DNA of 64,000 nt from Falsibacillus pallidus (GCF_003350505.1 NZ_QQAY01000015.1:17375-81374); one strand, 5' to 3'. Positions 42,012 to 50,754 are shown, numbered from the stretch's first letter. Notes: generated by a model not told the origin, from the letters alone. Program-made: numbers and translations.

Positions 42012-43157
42012 TTGGATCATTTTGATGCATGGGAGAGGTTTAATTTCACCGAGAATGATGTTTACTCTAATGAAGAGAAGGAATTTGCATCAGTGCTTAA
42101 GTTTATTATTGAAGGAAGCGACCTTTCGGCTATTGAACGTTTAAAGCCTTTGTTTAAGGAATCGCAGACTCCACAGATTCGAAGTTGCTCTGCTGAACTA
42201 TTGTTTAACCTTTATTTTAATAGAGGTGATTGGCCGGAATTAAATCAGCTCGGTCTGCTGGATGATCCTGCAATCGATGAGAGCAGCCGACAGATAGCAA
42301 AAGCCTGCCTTCAGGTGGAGCCTGTCGCCTTTTCTTTTCCGCCGACTTCAGTGGACATCCCGATGGAGCTCTCTTTATCTGGTTCCCCTACTGTTGATGT
42401 CTTCATTAATGGGAGGAAGAAACGCGTCTGGCTGGATACAGGGGCCGGAATGACAGTTATTTCTTCTTCCTTGGCTGTGGATTGCGGGATTGAAGTGGGG
42501 AGAGGCAGTGGTATCGAGGTTGGCAGCTCCACTGATAAGAGCATGGAAACCGACCTTGCATTTATTGAATCCATTAAGATTGATGGATTGAGCATCCTCC
42601 GTCAGCCTGCACTGGTCCTCTCTGACGAAATGCTGACGATAGCAAATCCAAAGACCGGAGAACAGATCGTCATCGATGGGATCCTGGGATGGGATTTGAT
42701 GCTCCATCTATGCATTGAACTCGACTATTTGCGAAAAAAAGTACGCATTGAGGAGCCTGTGCAAAATGCGGATGGAGAAAACAACCTTTTCTTCTGCGGA
42801 TACCCTATTGTGAAAGTGATGGCCGAGGATCAATCGACATTGTATTTTGGATTGGACACAGGCGCTAATAAGACATATTTCGGCTCGCCGCTCCTATCAA
42901 AAGTAAATGGTCTGGAGTTAGAGAAAAGAACCATCCACGTCGGCGGTATCGGGGAAGTGAAGGAAGTCGAAATAGACAGCATCAAACAGCTGAATCTCCT
43001 ACTGAAAGACGGGCAGCCAATTACTTTCTATGACGTCAGGAAGGTCCTCCCAGACTATGCTGCATTCTTCAAGCTTGACGGTGTCTTCGGCAGCGACATC
43101 GCTAAAGACGGCCGTATTTTCATAGACTATTATAATAGAAGAATCGAATTTAATTAG
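42012..43157 (+). CDS. retropepsin-like aspartyl protease protein
   Basis: A 381-residue soluble protein with a helical N-terminal 100 residues and two aspartyl-protease lobes. The first has VWLDTGAGMTVISS near 142-155, the second LYFGLDTGANKTYFG near 280-294, each giving the DTG loop of a retropepsin active site. Flap-like VGSSTDKSM and IHVGGIGEV strands follow each. So one chain may form a complete pepsin-like site, unusual for bacteria. I start at TTG 42012, eight bases behind AGGGGTG. The substrate is unknown. Confidence 0.78.
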   Translation: MDHFDAWERFNFTENDVYSNEEKEFASVLKFIIEGSDLSAIERLKPLFKESQTPQIRSCSAELLFNLYFNRGDWPELNQLGLLDDPAIDESSRQIAKACLQVEPVAFSFPPTSVDIPMELSLSGSPTVDVFINGRKKRVWLDTGAGMTVISSSLAVDCGIEVGRGSGIEVGSSTDKSMETDLAFIESIKIDGLSILRQPALVLSDEMLTIANPKTGEQIVIDGILGWDLMLHLCIELDYLRKKVRIEEPVQNADGENNLFFCGYPIVKVMAEDQSTLYFGLDTGANKTYFGSPLLSKVNGLELEKRTIHVGGIGEVKEVEIDSIKQLNLLLKDGQPITFYDVRKVLPDYAAFFKLDGVFGSDIAKDGRIFIDYYNRRIEFN

Positions 43158-43171
43158 GAGTGCGGGCAGGC

Positions 43172-43284
43172 GGGACAGAGGGACAGGTTCCTCGTCCCGT
43201 TTGGGAGGTTGGATCGTTTGACCACACTTTTCGTGTTTAGATACTGAAATGTGTGGTGGGACATGGAACCTGTCCCCACGTCCC
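43172..43284. repeat. REP pair (REPIN-like)
   Basis: Forward unit 43172-43198, inverted unit 43258-43284, 59-bp spacer; 14 bases after the stop of the protease-like gene and 24 before the next start. Confidence 0.9.
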
Positions 43285-43308
43285 ACTTATATGAAAGGGG
43301 AGAATAAA

Positions 43309-43833
43309 ATGAAATTCGATTTTCATGAAGCGATCGAGATATTGGAACGGACACCGGGCACCCTTGAAACTTTACTGTCAGGGTTATCGCCGGATTGGGT
43401 GGCATGCAATGAAGGTGAAGGAACGTGGAATGCATCGGAAGTGATTGACCACTTGATTGAAGGCGAAAAGACCAATTGGATTCCACGACTGGAATTTCTC
43501 CTTCTGGAAGGTGAAAGCAAGCCCTTCCCTCCTTTCGATCGGTTTTCTCATTTAAATGATGCAGAGGAAAAATCCATTGAATATAAATTGCATGAGTTTG
43601 GAATTATTCGCAAAGAAAGCTTAGCAAAGTTAAGAAGCATCTTTGAAAGCGGCCTGGATTTAGAGAAAACGGGCACCCACCCTGCTTTTGGCCAAGTCAA
43701 AGCTAGAGAGCTGATTTCCACCTGGGTGGTCCATGATTTGACTCATATATCTCAAATCGTGCGGGTGATGGCCGAGCGCTACCGTGCAGATGTCGGGCCG
43801 TGGGTTGAATATCTAGGGGTTTTGAAGAAGTAG
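43309..43833 (+). CDS. DinB/YfiT family protein
   Basis: A 174-residue four-helix DinB-type protein. The three His that bind metal in this family are seen as [10 protein letters not shown] near 43-52, and [18 protein letters not shown] near 143-160. Members include bacillithiol- or mycothiol-dependent transferases and hydrolases; which applies is unknown. The ATG at 43309 follows AAAGGGGAG. A REP begins eight bases after the stop. Confidence 0.85.
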   Translation: MKFDFHEAIEILERTPGTLETLLSGLSPDWVACNEGEGTWNASEVIDHLIEGEKTNWIPRLEFLLLEGESKPFPPFDRFSHLNDAEEKSIEYKLHEFGIIRKESLAKLRSIFESGLDLEKTGTHPAFGQVKARELISTWVVHDLTHISQIVRVMAERYRADVGPWVEYLGVLKK

Positions 43834-43841
43834 TCAGGGGT

Positions 43842-43868
43842 GGGACGCGGGGACAGGTTTACTGTCCC
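43842..43868 (+). repeat. REP unit
   Basis: GGGACGCGGGGACAGG, TTTACTGTCCC, eight bases after the DinB-type stop. Confidence 0.9.
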
Positions 43869-43933
43869 GCGGATCTCTAATCCCACGATTTATTATTTTG
43901 AACGCCAAGACCGAGTATTAGACAAAAAAGCAA

Positions 43934-43976
43934 AAGGCACAATCCTCTTCGTGTTAGGGCGGAGGAGTGTGCCTTC
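43934..43976 (+). terminator. terminator behind the DinB-type gene
   Basis: AAGGCACA..CCTC pairs with GAGGA..TGTGCCTT around a 14-base loop, T-rich tail. Confidence 0.72.
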
Positions 43977-44007
43977 TTTGTATGATGCAGTTTCTTTTGT
44001 TTTTTTC

Positions 44008-44128
44008 GGACAGGTTCCTTGTCCCTTTATTAATAGGAGATTGGGACAAGAAACCTCTCCCCCTGTCCCGCCGCCCTCACTCTCTATTCAAAGAAACGGC
44101 TGGGACGAGGAACCTGTCCCCGCATCCC
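44008..44128. repeat. REP cluster: one partial, two inverted units
   Basis: A 5'-truncated forward unit at 44008-44025 and inverted units at 44043-44069 and 44102-44128. The last one covers the 3' end of the Crp/Fnr-type gene and encodes its final residues. Confidence 0.85.
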
Positions 44129-44792
44129 ACTTGAGGACTTTGGCCAGTTCTTCGAGTGGTTGAGACTGCAGGATGCGGTAGCGGGTACCTTCTTTTTGCA
44201 GGTAGCCTTTTTCGATGAATTGGGCAAAGACGTGCAGCAGGTGGCGGTAGGAAACGCCAAGGAAGTCGCAGACGGTGACGTGCTTCTCCTTGTAGATTCC
44301 ATTGTGCTCGGTCTGCAGGATAAAGTCTGCGAGCCTGTTTTCCAACGGGAACGCGAGGCTTTGCGAATATTTGGCCGACATCGAAGAGGATTTTTGGCTG
44401 AGGAACAAAGAGAGTCCGCGGAGAAATGTGGTATCCTCCAGCAACTGTGCGCGGCATTTGTGAAACGGAAACGCAAAGCATATGGTTTTCCCCGCACTTT
44501 GGACCCCTTTTGTGTAATAAACCTCATTCAACAGCTCCATCTCTCCGAAAAACTCGTTTTCATTGATGAAATGCAGCAAGGAGACTTTCCCGTTTTGATG
44601 GGTCAAATATATTTTGGCCTTCCCCTCAATCAGATAGAACAAACAGTCCGGCCGCATATTTTCCTGGATAATCCATTCATCCCGGTCATACTCCCGCACT
44701 TCGATGAACCCTTTGATTGGAAAAGAAAATAAGTGATCGATGGAATGCTCCTCCAATAACCGCTCCCTATTTTTATTTTGATAAATTCTCAT
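44088..44792 (-). CDS. Crp/Fnr family regulator, YeiL-like
   Basis: A 234-residue regulator. Residues about 20-140 form the cyclic-nucleotide-type beta roll (LIEGKAKIYLTHQNGKVSLL, ENEFFGEMEL), followed by the dimer helix and a winged helix with VTVCDFLGVSYRHLLHVFAQ near 183-202. No N-terminal Cys cluster, so it is not a classic Fnr. The last 13 residues (from WDAGTG) come from a REP inserted at the gene end. It is divergent from the MFS gene, with a perfect palindrome between them as likely operator. Confidence 0.88.
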   Translation of the reverse strand: MRIYQNKNRERLLEEHSIDHLFSFPIKGFIEVREYDRDEWIIQENMRPDCLFYLIEGKAKIYLTHQNGKVSLLHFINENEFFGEMELLNEVYYTKGVQSAGKTICFAFPFHKCRAQLLEDTTFLRGLSLFLSQKSSSMSAKYSQSLAFPLENRLADFILQTEHNGIYKEKHVTVCDFLGVSYRHLLHVFAQFIEKGYLQKEGTRYRILQSQPLEELAKVLKWDAGTGSSSQPFL

Positions 44793-44803
44793 CGTTAACC
44801 TCC

Positions 44804-44827
44804 AAAATATGAGATATCTCATATTTT
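44804..44827. promoter_or_regulatory. perfect 24-bp palindrome, likely operator
   Basis: AAAATATGAGAT joined directly to its reverse complement ATCTCATATTTT, 12 bases before the regulator ATG and 46 before the MFS ATG. Symmetry and place fit a Crp/Fnr-type dimer site controlling both genes. Confidence 0.82.
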
Positions 44828-44872
44828 CATTCTTTCCACCATGATACCATGCAATCAATGGAGGTTGACACA

Positions 44873-46021
44873 ATGAATACACAACGTTGGATGAGCAAGC
44901 AATTTTTTAGTTTTTATTTGACTTGGGGCATTTTCCTACCGTACTGGACGGGATGGATGATTCATACAAAAGGAATCACTGTGGGGCAGGCTAGTTTGAT
45001 TATGAGTCTGGGCCTTGCGGCAAGGGGGCTTTCTACTTTATTTGCATTCCCTGCTCTTTCAGGGAAATTCAGTAGTAAAACTCTGTTGAACGCGGCAGCC
45101 ATTGGGACATTGATTTTTATTATTTGCGCCATTCCTGCAAGTTCCTTTACCACACTGCTCGCTGCGACGCTGCTGCTTCACTTTTTTTATCCGACTTTGA
45201 TGCCTGCATTGGACACAGCAGCCGGTGTATTGGTGCAAAGCAATCAACTCAAGCATTACGGAAAAAGCCGCTTATGGGGATCTATAGGATTCGTGGCTGG
45301 CGGGATGCTTTTGACATTTTTCACCGGGGCGCTTGGGGATCAAGTAATTGTGTGGGTGCTCGGGGTAGGAATGGCCATTTTCCTAGGGCTGGGATTGATG
45401 CCAGCACCTGAAATTCTATCTAAAAAGCCAAAATCCCCTGTATCTAAGGAAGGCGGCATGCTGAAATTATTCCGCATTAAACACTTCGGGTTGGTGCTCG
45501 TCATTGTCATCTTGCTGCAGGCAGCCCACGCTTCCTATTACAATTACGGCTATATTTATCTGCAGGAAATTCATGCACCGGCCTATTTGATTGGGGTAAT
45601 CATCAACATTGCGGTGATTGCAGAGATTATTTTCTTCTCCGTCGCTGATCAAAAATTCCGGAACTTTTCAGTGGGATCCTTGCTTGCACTGGCTGCATTG
45701 GGATCGACCGTACGCTGGGTAATGGTTTTCGCATTTCCAAGTGTTTGGGTATTCTGCATCGCGCAGACGCTGCATGCCTTTTCCTTCGCGATGGGGCACT
45801 ATGCATTCATGAAATATTTGATCGAAAATATTCCACACGAACAGATTCCAAAAGCGCAGGGGCTCTACTCTGCATTGGCACTCAGCTGGAGCACAGCCGT
45901 GTTCACCATATTCGGCGGATTCCTATACGAAATCGAACCGAGATACGCATTCTTGGGAATGATCGTCTGCACCATCCCATCCATGCTCCTTGCACTCCGC
46001 TACCGATCCGTTGGGACATAG
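44873..46021 (+). CDS. MFS transporter, PPP/LacY-like
   Basis: A 382-residue transporter with twelve hydrophobic helices, of the MFS_1-like (3-phenylpropionate/nucleoside permease) group. The first helix pair YLTWGIFLPYWTGWM and LKHYGKSRLWGSIGF near 135-149 are typical, as is the C-terminal PSMLLALRYR. The cargo is unknown. The ATG at 44873 follows GGAGG. The last two residues and the TAG stop come from a REP (GGGACATAG), so the original end is lost. Likely controlled by the divergent Crp/Fnr-type regulator. Confidence 0.88.
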   Translation: MNTQRWMSKQFFSFYLTWGIFLPYWTGWMIHTKGITVGQASLIMSLGLAARGLSTLFAFPALSGKFSSKTLLNAAAIGTLIFIICAIPASSFTTLLAATLLLHFFYPTLMPALDTAAGVLVQSNQLKHYGKSRLWGSIGFVAGGMLLTFFTGALGDQVIVWVLGVGMAIFLGLGLMPAPEILSKKPKSPVSKEGGMLKLFRIKHFGLVLVIVILLQAAHASYYNYGYIYLQEIHAPAYLIGVIINIAVIAEIIFFSVADQKFRNFSVGSLLALAALGSTVRWVMVFAFPSVWVFCIAQTLHAFSFAMGHYAFMKYLIENIPHEQIPKAQGLYSALALSWSTAVFTIFGGFLYEIEPRYAFLGMIVCTIPSMLLALRYRSVGT

Positions 46022-46126
46022 GGACAGGTTTACTGTCCCTTTTCGGTTTATTGGTACGGTGGTGTGCTTGGGGAGTGGGGTGCTAGTGCTGGTGCTGGTG
46101 GGACAAGGAACCTGTCCCCACGTCCC
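46013..46126. repeat. REP pair (REPIN-like), donating a stop codon
   Basis: Forward unit 46013-46039 overlaps the 3' end of the MFS gene; inverted unit 46100-46126 ends one base from the stop of the convergent hydrolase gene. Spacer 60 bp. Confidence 0.92.
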
Positions 46127-46127
46127 T

Positions 46128-46928
46128 TCAAAGAACTCTTTTTAACCACATTAATAAAATGTCAGCAAGTTCCTTCCTTTTGTCTATATAATTATGGTCT
46201 GTTTCTAACACTTCGCATTGCAAATTGTTGGCCCCAGCTTGCTTCAGTGAATGTATTAAAGGATCAAAAAAGGATTGTTTAGGCAGCTGCAGATCATACT
46301 GAGCTGCTGTTACCAGCAGTTTTCGATCAACGAGTTGTGGGGCAGCTAAAAATGTATTCCACTCCTTTTTGTTCAACAAAATCTCTTCCATGATCCCATC
46401 AACAGAGGCTCCGTTTAAAAAGAAGCAACTATCATTCAACATTTGAGAGAATTGTTCCTCTAAATCAGGATCTTGTGCCAACATCTCAGCAAACAAGGAA
46501 AAGTTAGCACTGGATAATGCAGCAACAGCTTGAATAGTTGGTTCAGAAACAGCAGCAATCAGAGATAAAAACCCACCGAAACTGTGTCCGGCCAAAGCGA
46601 TTCGGTTTACGTCAATTCGATTTTTTCGGGCTACTTCTTTTTGTTTAATATAGCGAAGAGTTGCATGGACATCTTCCAACGAGGTAGAAAATGAAAATGA
46701 TCCCTGACTCCCCCAAGACCCACGGTAGTTGATTATCATTATATTAAACCCATTCTTCTGCAATTCGGCTGCTGTATCCTGGTTCATCATTACACCAGGG
46801 AAACCATGAAGCAAAAGCATTGTAGCATGTGGCCCTTCACCCTCTGCTACATACATCCTTCCAACAATCTTATCTTCCCCACTTGGGATTGCTAATAAAT
46901 TCAAACTCAAAGGAAACTCACTTTTCAC
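46128..46928 (-). CDS. alpha/beta hydrolase, dienelactone/prolyl-oligopeptidase-like
   Basis: A 266-residue soluble hydrolase. Oxyanion HGFPG is near 41-45, the nucleophile elbow GHSFGG near 114-119, a late Asp in ITAAQYD-like strand (VTAAQYDLQLP) and a His in LETDHNYIDKRKEL. This gives a complete Ser-Asp-His set. The substrate could be an ester or a short peptide. It starts with GTG at 46928 behind AAGGAGAGG. Confidence 0.85.
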   Translation of the reverse strand: MKSEFPLSLNLLAIPSGEDKIVGRMYVAEGEGPHATMLLLHGFPGVMMNQDTAAELQKNGFNIMIINYRGSWGSQGSFSFSTSLEDVHATLRYIKQKEVARKNRIDVNRIALAGHSFGGFLSLIAAVSEPTIQAVAALSSANFSLFAEMLAQDPDLEEQFSQMLNDSCFFLNGASVDGIMEEILLNKKEWNTFLAAPQLVDRKLLVTAAQYDLQLPKQSFFDPLIHSLKQAGANNLQCEVLETDHNYIDKRKELADILLMWLKRVL

Positions 46929-46946
46929 GTAAACCTCTCCTTTTCT

Positions 46947-47049
46947 GGGACATAGGGACAGGTGAACTGTCCCATTTTTGGTTTATTGATATGCCGGCGT
47001 GCTTGGGAAATGGGATGCTGGTGGGACAATGAACCTGTCCCCACGTCCC
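46947..47049. repeat. REP pair (REPIN-like)
   Basis: Forward unit 46947-46973, inverted unit 47023-47049, 49-bp spacer; the inverted unit ends two bases from the stop of the next gene. Confidence 0.9.
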
Positions 47050-47051
47050 AT

Positions 47052-47348
47052 TTACTTTGTTACGGGATATTTTATTGCGTTTTTCTTCATTTTTTTAAAG
47101 ACTTCTTCCTCTAAGTCTACATTCATTTTGTCGGCCATCTGCAAGAGGTAGATGAATACGTCGGCCATTTCTTCTTTGATGTTCTGGTCAGGTGACTGCA
47201 GCGCTTCTTGATCACTTTTCCATTGGAAATTCTCCAGCAGTTCATTGGCTTCCAAGGAAATGGAGATAGCCAAATCTTTTAAATCGTGGTTTCCTTTCCA
47301 TCCTCTTTCGTCACGGAACTTGGTGATGGCATCAATCATGTTCTTCAT
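47052..47348 (-). CDS. MazG-like nucleotide pyrophosphohydrolase
   Basis: A 98-residue all-alpha NTP pyrophosphohydrolase of the MazG/RS21-C6 type. The Mg-binding pattern is seen as SLEANELLENFQW (ExxE) near 31-43 and EEMADVFIYLLQMAD (ExxxD) near 59-73. It should cut (d)NTPs, perhaps damaged or halogenated ones, to the monophosphate. An AGGAG site precedes the ATG. Confidence 0.9.
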   Translation of the reverse strand: MKNMIDAITKFRDERGWKGNHDLKDLAISISLEANELLENFQWKSDQEALQSPDQNIKEEMADVFIYLLQMADKMNVDLEEEVFKKMKKNAIKYPVTK

Positions 47349-47602
47349 TTTATTAATCTCCTAATATTTTTTATGAATATTTTACCATATGATCTACAAT
47401 TCAATTATCAAGTCGTTCTGATTTTAAAATTATGCCTAAAATTATATTTTTACAGTAATTGAGATATTTCGCTAGATTTCCTGGGAAATCGTCAACTTTC
47501 ACCAATCTCCAATTAATCCCTACACGAGATATTTTTACAATTCACGCCATAAAAAATGCTAATCTAAAATAGAAAAATATTACATTTAATAGGGGGAATA
47601 GT

Positions 47603-48124
47603 ATGAAAAGATGGAAAATGCTCATAACAGCAGCTCTTATTTTAGGAGGTTGGTGGATGACACCGGACAAACCAGCTTCAGCAGCTTGCGCAAATGGTTC
47701 GTATGATCTTCTGGACAATGACAACAATCAGTTGAATTCTCCTGATAATAGTTACTCCGGGAATTGGGTGCACGCATCTTCTTCCTTGTCTTATCGTTCA
47801 GAACATCGCTATCTTGCTTCCTCTCCGAGCTCAGGAAGCAGCGATTATAGCTGGATTTTCCCAAGCTGCAGTAACCTTTATGGAAGCCTTTACGTCTATA
47901 TCGATAATACAAAGTTCACTAATGCAAATGCTGTTTATCGAATGTACAACAATAGCTCTCAAGTACTAAGTACTTCTCTTAATCAGCGCTATGCAGCCCG
48001 CGGATGGAATTATGCAGGGAAAACTCCCGGTGCAAAAACAGGCAAGGTTGTACTAAGTGTCCCTTCAGGTCAACTCGGTGGAACGGGTGCAGACGCAGTA
48101 AAAGTTCTTTATAGCAGCAACTAA
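47603..48124 (+). CDS. secreted protein of unknown function
   Basis: A 173-residue secreted protein: signal peptide (residues 1-28, ending ASA-A), then a beta-rich, Ser/Asn/Tyr-rich domain with two Cys. I do not recognise a family. AGGGGG precedes the ATG, and a membrane-anchored protein follows after 16 bases, so the two likely work together. Confidence 0.75.
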   Translation: MKRWKMLITAALILGGWWMTPDKPASAACANGSYDLLDNDNNQLNSPDNSYSGNWVHASSSLSYRSEHRYLASSPSSGSSDYSWIFPSCSNLYGSLYVYIDNTKFTNANAVYRMYNNSSQVLSTSLNQRYAARGWNYAGKTPGAKTGKVVLSVPSGQLGGTGADAVKVLYSSN

Positions 48125-48140
48125 AATAGGAGGCTAAGAT

Positions 48141-49019
48141 ATGGTGAAAAAATTCATGGCTGCAGCGGCAATTGCAGTTGCAGTGGGTATTGCAGGGATT
48201 TATGGGCTATCAGAGTGGAACCATCCAAAAGAGAAAAAGGAAGTACATGCAGTACATACCAATTTTAAGAGAGCATCTGCTCCTGCAGCTTCAGCTCCTA
48301 ATGAAACGATATTCCCCTTGGATTTATCTGATCAAGACGCGATTCAGGAACGGATGTTGAACAGCTATAATTATTTTGACAGTGCAAAAGGGTCATTCCG
48401 TTATTACAGCGAAACCGTTCCATTCGACTTAATAATAGATTACAAGCTTCAGATGAAAAATAAAGTCTCTTATTCTACGTCGTTATTAAATCAAGCCACC
48501 GGGGTAAAAACAGAAGAAACATTCGATGGCAATAATTTGATTTCACTAAATCATCATGATAAAACGTACCAATCCCAACCGTACGAGGTTCAGAGTAAAG
48601 GGCAATATATGAAACTTAAAAATGCAGTGACGAAAAATGGAGACGGTACCAAAAACTATAATTATCCTGCAACAGGTATCGAACTTGGATATGCTGGAAC
48701 ATCTCTTCACAGCAAGGAAATTGCTCTTGGATTCCTTGAAGACCATAGTCTTTGGAAAGCAAGCAGAAGGGAAAACATTCTTGGCAGAACAGCAATCGTC
48801 ATCGAGGGAACCTTTGATGATTCCTTCCAACGAAAACTTTCAGCAAAAACCTTCACACTATGGATGGACCAAAATTCAGGCATCCTGCTGAAGATGGAAT
48901 TGTATAATGCGAATGGAAGATCAATAGAAGGAATCGAAACAAAAGATATCAAAATCAACGAAGCATTCGATGTTGAAAACGCAAAAATCCCAAAAGACTA
49001 CAAACAATTCAAATCATAA
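48141..49019 (+). CDS. membrane-anchored LolA/RseB-like protein
   Basis: A 292-residue protein with an N-terminal membrane helix (5-24), a Pro/Ala-rich linker (about 40-55) and an extracellular domain. The domain has long beta strands (FDLIIDYKLQMKNKVSYST, then a central turn GDGTKNYNY) and a final IVIEGTFDD..FTLWMDQNSGILLKMELYN motif typical of LolA/RseB-like lipid- or protein-binding folds. In Bacillus such proteins serve envelope functions. It is in an operon with the secreted protein upstream. Confidence 0.72.
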   Translation: MVKKFMAAAAIAVAVGIAGIYGLSEWNHPKEKKEVHAVHTNFKRASAPAASAPNETIFPLDLSDQDAIQERMLNSYNYFDSAKGSFRYYSETVPFDLIIDYKLQMKNKVSYSTSLLNQATGVKTEETFDGNNLISLNHHDKTYQSQPYEVQSKGQYMKLKNAVTKNGDGTKNYNYPATGIELGYAGTSLHSKEIALGFLEDHSLWKASRRENILGRTAIVIEGTFDDSFQRKLSAKTFTLWMDQNSGILLKMELYNANGRSIEGIETKDIKINEAFDVENAKIPKDYKQFKS

Positions 49020-49022
49020 GGA

Positions 49023-49220
49023 CGGGAGGACAGTTCACAGCAACTGTCCCTTTTTTGTTTGGGCGGGACATGGGGACAGGTTTACTGTCCCGTTGGTGTT
49101 GATAATTGTAATTGAAATCATCGGCAGGTCCTGCAGGGACACTGAACCTGTCCCTGTGTACCGCACGTTTGTTTTTTGTATGCGGATTCATGTGGGACGC
49201 GGAACCTGTCCCCACGTCCC
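49023..49220. repeat. REP cluster with four units
   Basis: A variant unit at 49023-49050 (GGAGGACAG, loop, CTGTCCC, T6: terminator-like), a forward unit at 49065-49091, a short inverted unit at 49136-49154 and a full inverted unit at 49194-49220. The variant begins three bases after the stop of the preceding gene. Confidence 0.85.
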
Positions 49221-49235
49221 TCGGCGTACCAATTG

Positions 49236-49265
49236 TTGTTTCGGAACTTGCAGGTGGTTTATAAT
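49236..49265 (+). promoter_or_regulatory. promoter of the DAACS symporter
   Basis: -35 TTGTTT (49236-49241), 18-bp spacer, -10 TATAAT (49260-49265). The stretch GGTGGTTTATAATGAAGC nearly repeats at 51861-51877 in front of the quinone oxidoreductase gene. Confidence 0.7.
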
Positions 49266-49322
49266 GAAGCGTACTTTATATGAAATTATTAAATTTTATT
49301 AGAAAAAGAGGTGTTATGATTT

Positions 49323-50552
49323 ATGTCTATTTGGCGTAAATACAAGGATTCTTCCTTCCTTCTTAAGATGACGGCTGGATTTGTCCTTGGTATCATCGTC
49401 GGCGTTCTTTGGGGACCTGGGGCTGACGTTATAAAGCCGTTCGGTACATTATTGATTAAAATGCTGAACTTGATTGCAACGCCGGTTGTGTTTTTGACAG
49501 TCGTCCTTGCAGTTAATCAAATGAATCCGAAACAGCTTGGCCGAACGGGAGGAAAGCTTGTTGTTTACTATGGCATCACAACGGCTGCGGCTGTTTTGAT
49601 TGGTCTTGGACTGGCTCTGTGGATCAATCCGGGGGCATCCCTTTCCCTGCCTGATGTTTCTGTGCAAAAACCGGAAAGTCCATCTGTGGCAAACATTCTG
49701 TTAAGCATAGTGCCTGACAATATCGTCACAGCTTTCACCAGCGGAAACTTGATGGCCATTTTGTTTTTAGCAATCATCATTGGTTTTACGACTTCAGGAA
49801 TGCGCTTTTCTACTGATGAAAAAATGCAGCGTTACGGAAAATCCCTGCATCATATTTTTGATGCAGCAAATGAACTTTTCTTCCGCATTTTAAAAGGGAT
49901 TCTACTCTATGCTCCGATCGGAATTTTTGCCATTGCAGCTTCCTCATTCGGTGCACAAGGATGGGATACGTTTAAATCCCTATTCAAGTTTACAGCAGTC
50001 TTTTACCTTGGAATCGTCATCCTTTGGGTTGTCGTGTACAGCGGAATTCTAAAGATGTTCAAGATTTCATTGCGAAAATTCTTTGGCAGCACAAAAGAAG
50101 CGTTCACTACTGCCTTCTTCACATCCAGCAGCATTGCCACCCTTCCAGTTGCCATTGAAGGAGCTAAAAAAGCGGGAATTTCAGATAGGATCGTAAACTT
50201 CAGCCTTCCCCTTGGTGCGGTATTCAATTCCGATGGTGGCGCGCTCAGAATGGGAGCTTCCATCGTTTTCGCAGCCAATGTTTCCGGGGCGAATTTCTCC
50301 GTGACTGATTTCATTACAATCATTTTGGTGGGCACACTGCTATCCATCGGTACAGCAGGTGTGCCAGCTGCAGGGCTAGTCACGCTCTCAGCTGTCCTGA
50401 CAATGTTCAACCTGCCGCTTGAAATAGTGGCACTCATTGCAGGCGTCGACGCCATCATCGGCATGGCCGGCACAGCTTCCAATGTTATCGGTGACATCGT
50501 CGGAGCTGCCGTCGTCGACCAATCAGAAAAAAAACACAATAGCAAGGTCTAG
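49323..50552 (+). CDS. dicarboxylate/amino acid:cation symporter
   Basis: A 409-residue DAACS family transporter (GltP/GltT/DctA type) that brings in glutamate, aspartate or C4-dicarboxylates with protons or sodium. The hairpin motif TTAFFTSSSIATLPVAIEGA near residues 260-279 and the substrate loop GAVFNSDGGALRMGASIVFA near 298-317 are present, with the final IIGMAGTASNVIGDIVGA (normally NxxGD). The motif Asn and Asp in the last helix suit a cation-coupled carrier. The specificity is open. GAGGTG precedes the ATG. Confidence 0.92.
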   Translation: MSIWRKYKDSSFLLKMTAGFVLGIIVGVLWGPGADVIKPFGTLLIKMLNLIATPVVFLTVVLAVNQMNPKQLGRTGGKLVVYYGITTAAAVLIGLGLALWINPGASLSLPDVSVQKPESPSVANILLSIVPDNIVTAFTSGNLMAILFLAIIIGFTTSGMRFSTDEKMQRYGKSLHHIFDAANELFFRILKGILLYAPIGIFAIAASSFGAQGWDTFKSLFKFTAVFYLGIVILWVVVYSGILKMFKISLRKFFGSTKEAFTTAFFTSSSIATLPVAIEGAKKAGISDRIVNFSLPLGAVFNSDGGALRMGASIVFAANVSGANFSVTDFITIILVGTLLSIGTAGVPAAGLVTLSAVLTMFNLPLEIVALIAGVDAIIGMAGTASNVIGDIVGAAVVDQSEKKHNSKV

Positions 50553-50555
50553 TGT

Positions 50556-50661
50556 GGGACAGGGGGACAGGTTAACTGTCCCCCTTTTTTTGTGCATTTA
50601 CCTGTTTTTGGCCATACAATCTGGGCGGGCTCGTGGGACAAGAAACCTGTCCCCCCGTCCC
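50556..50661. repeat. REP pair (REPIN-like), terminator-like
   Basis: Forward unit 50556-50582 three bases behind the symporter stop; its stem runs GGGGGACAG / CTGTCCCCC and ends in T7, a good terminator. Inverted unit 50635-50661. It is the pair just upstream of the RAYT gene. Confidence 0.92.
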
Positions 50662-50736
50662 TTTTTCTTATTCTTGCAGGAGTATGGATTTGTTTGTTGA
50701 ATAGGTAGTTTAATGAAATTAAGGAGGTGTTTTTAT

Positions 50737-50754
50737 ATGTACATTGTCTATTAA
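50737..50754 (+). CDS. five-codon reading frame behind a perfect ribosome site
   Basis: AAGGAGGTG at 50721-50729 and ATG at 50737 give five codons then TAA. The strong site without a gene suggests a lost gene start or a leader peptide; not counted as a real product. Confidence 0.2.
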   Translation: MYIVY

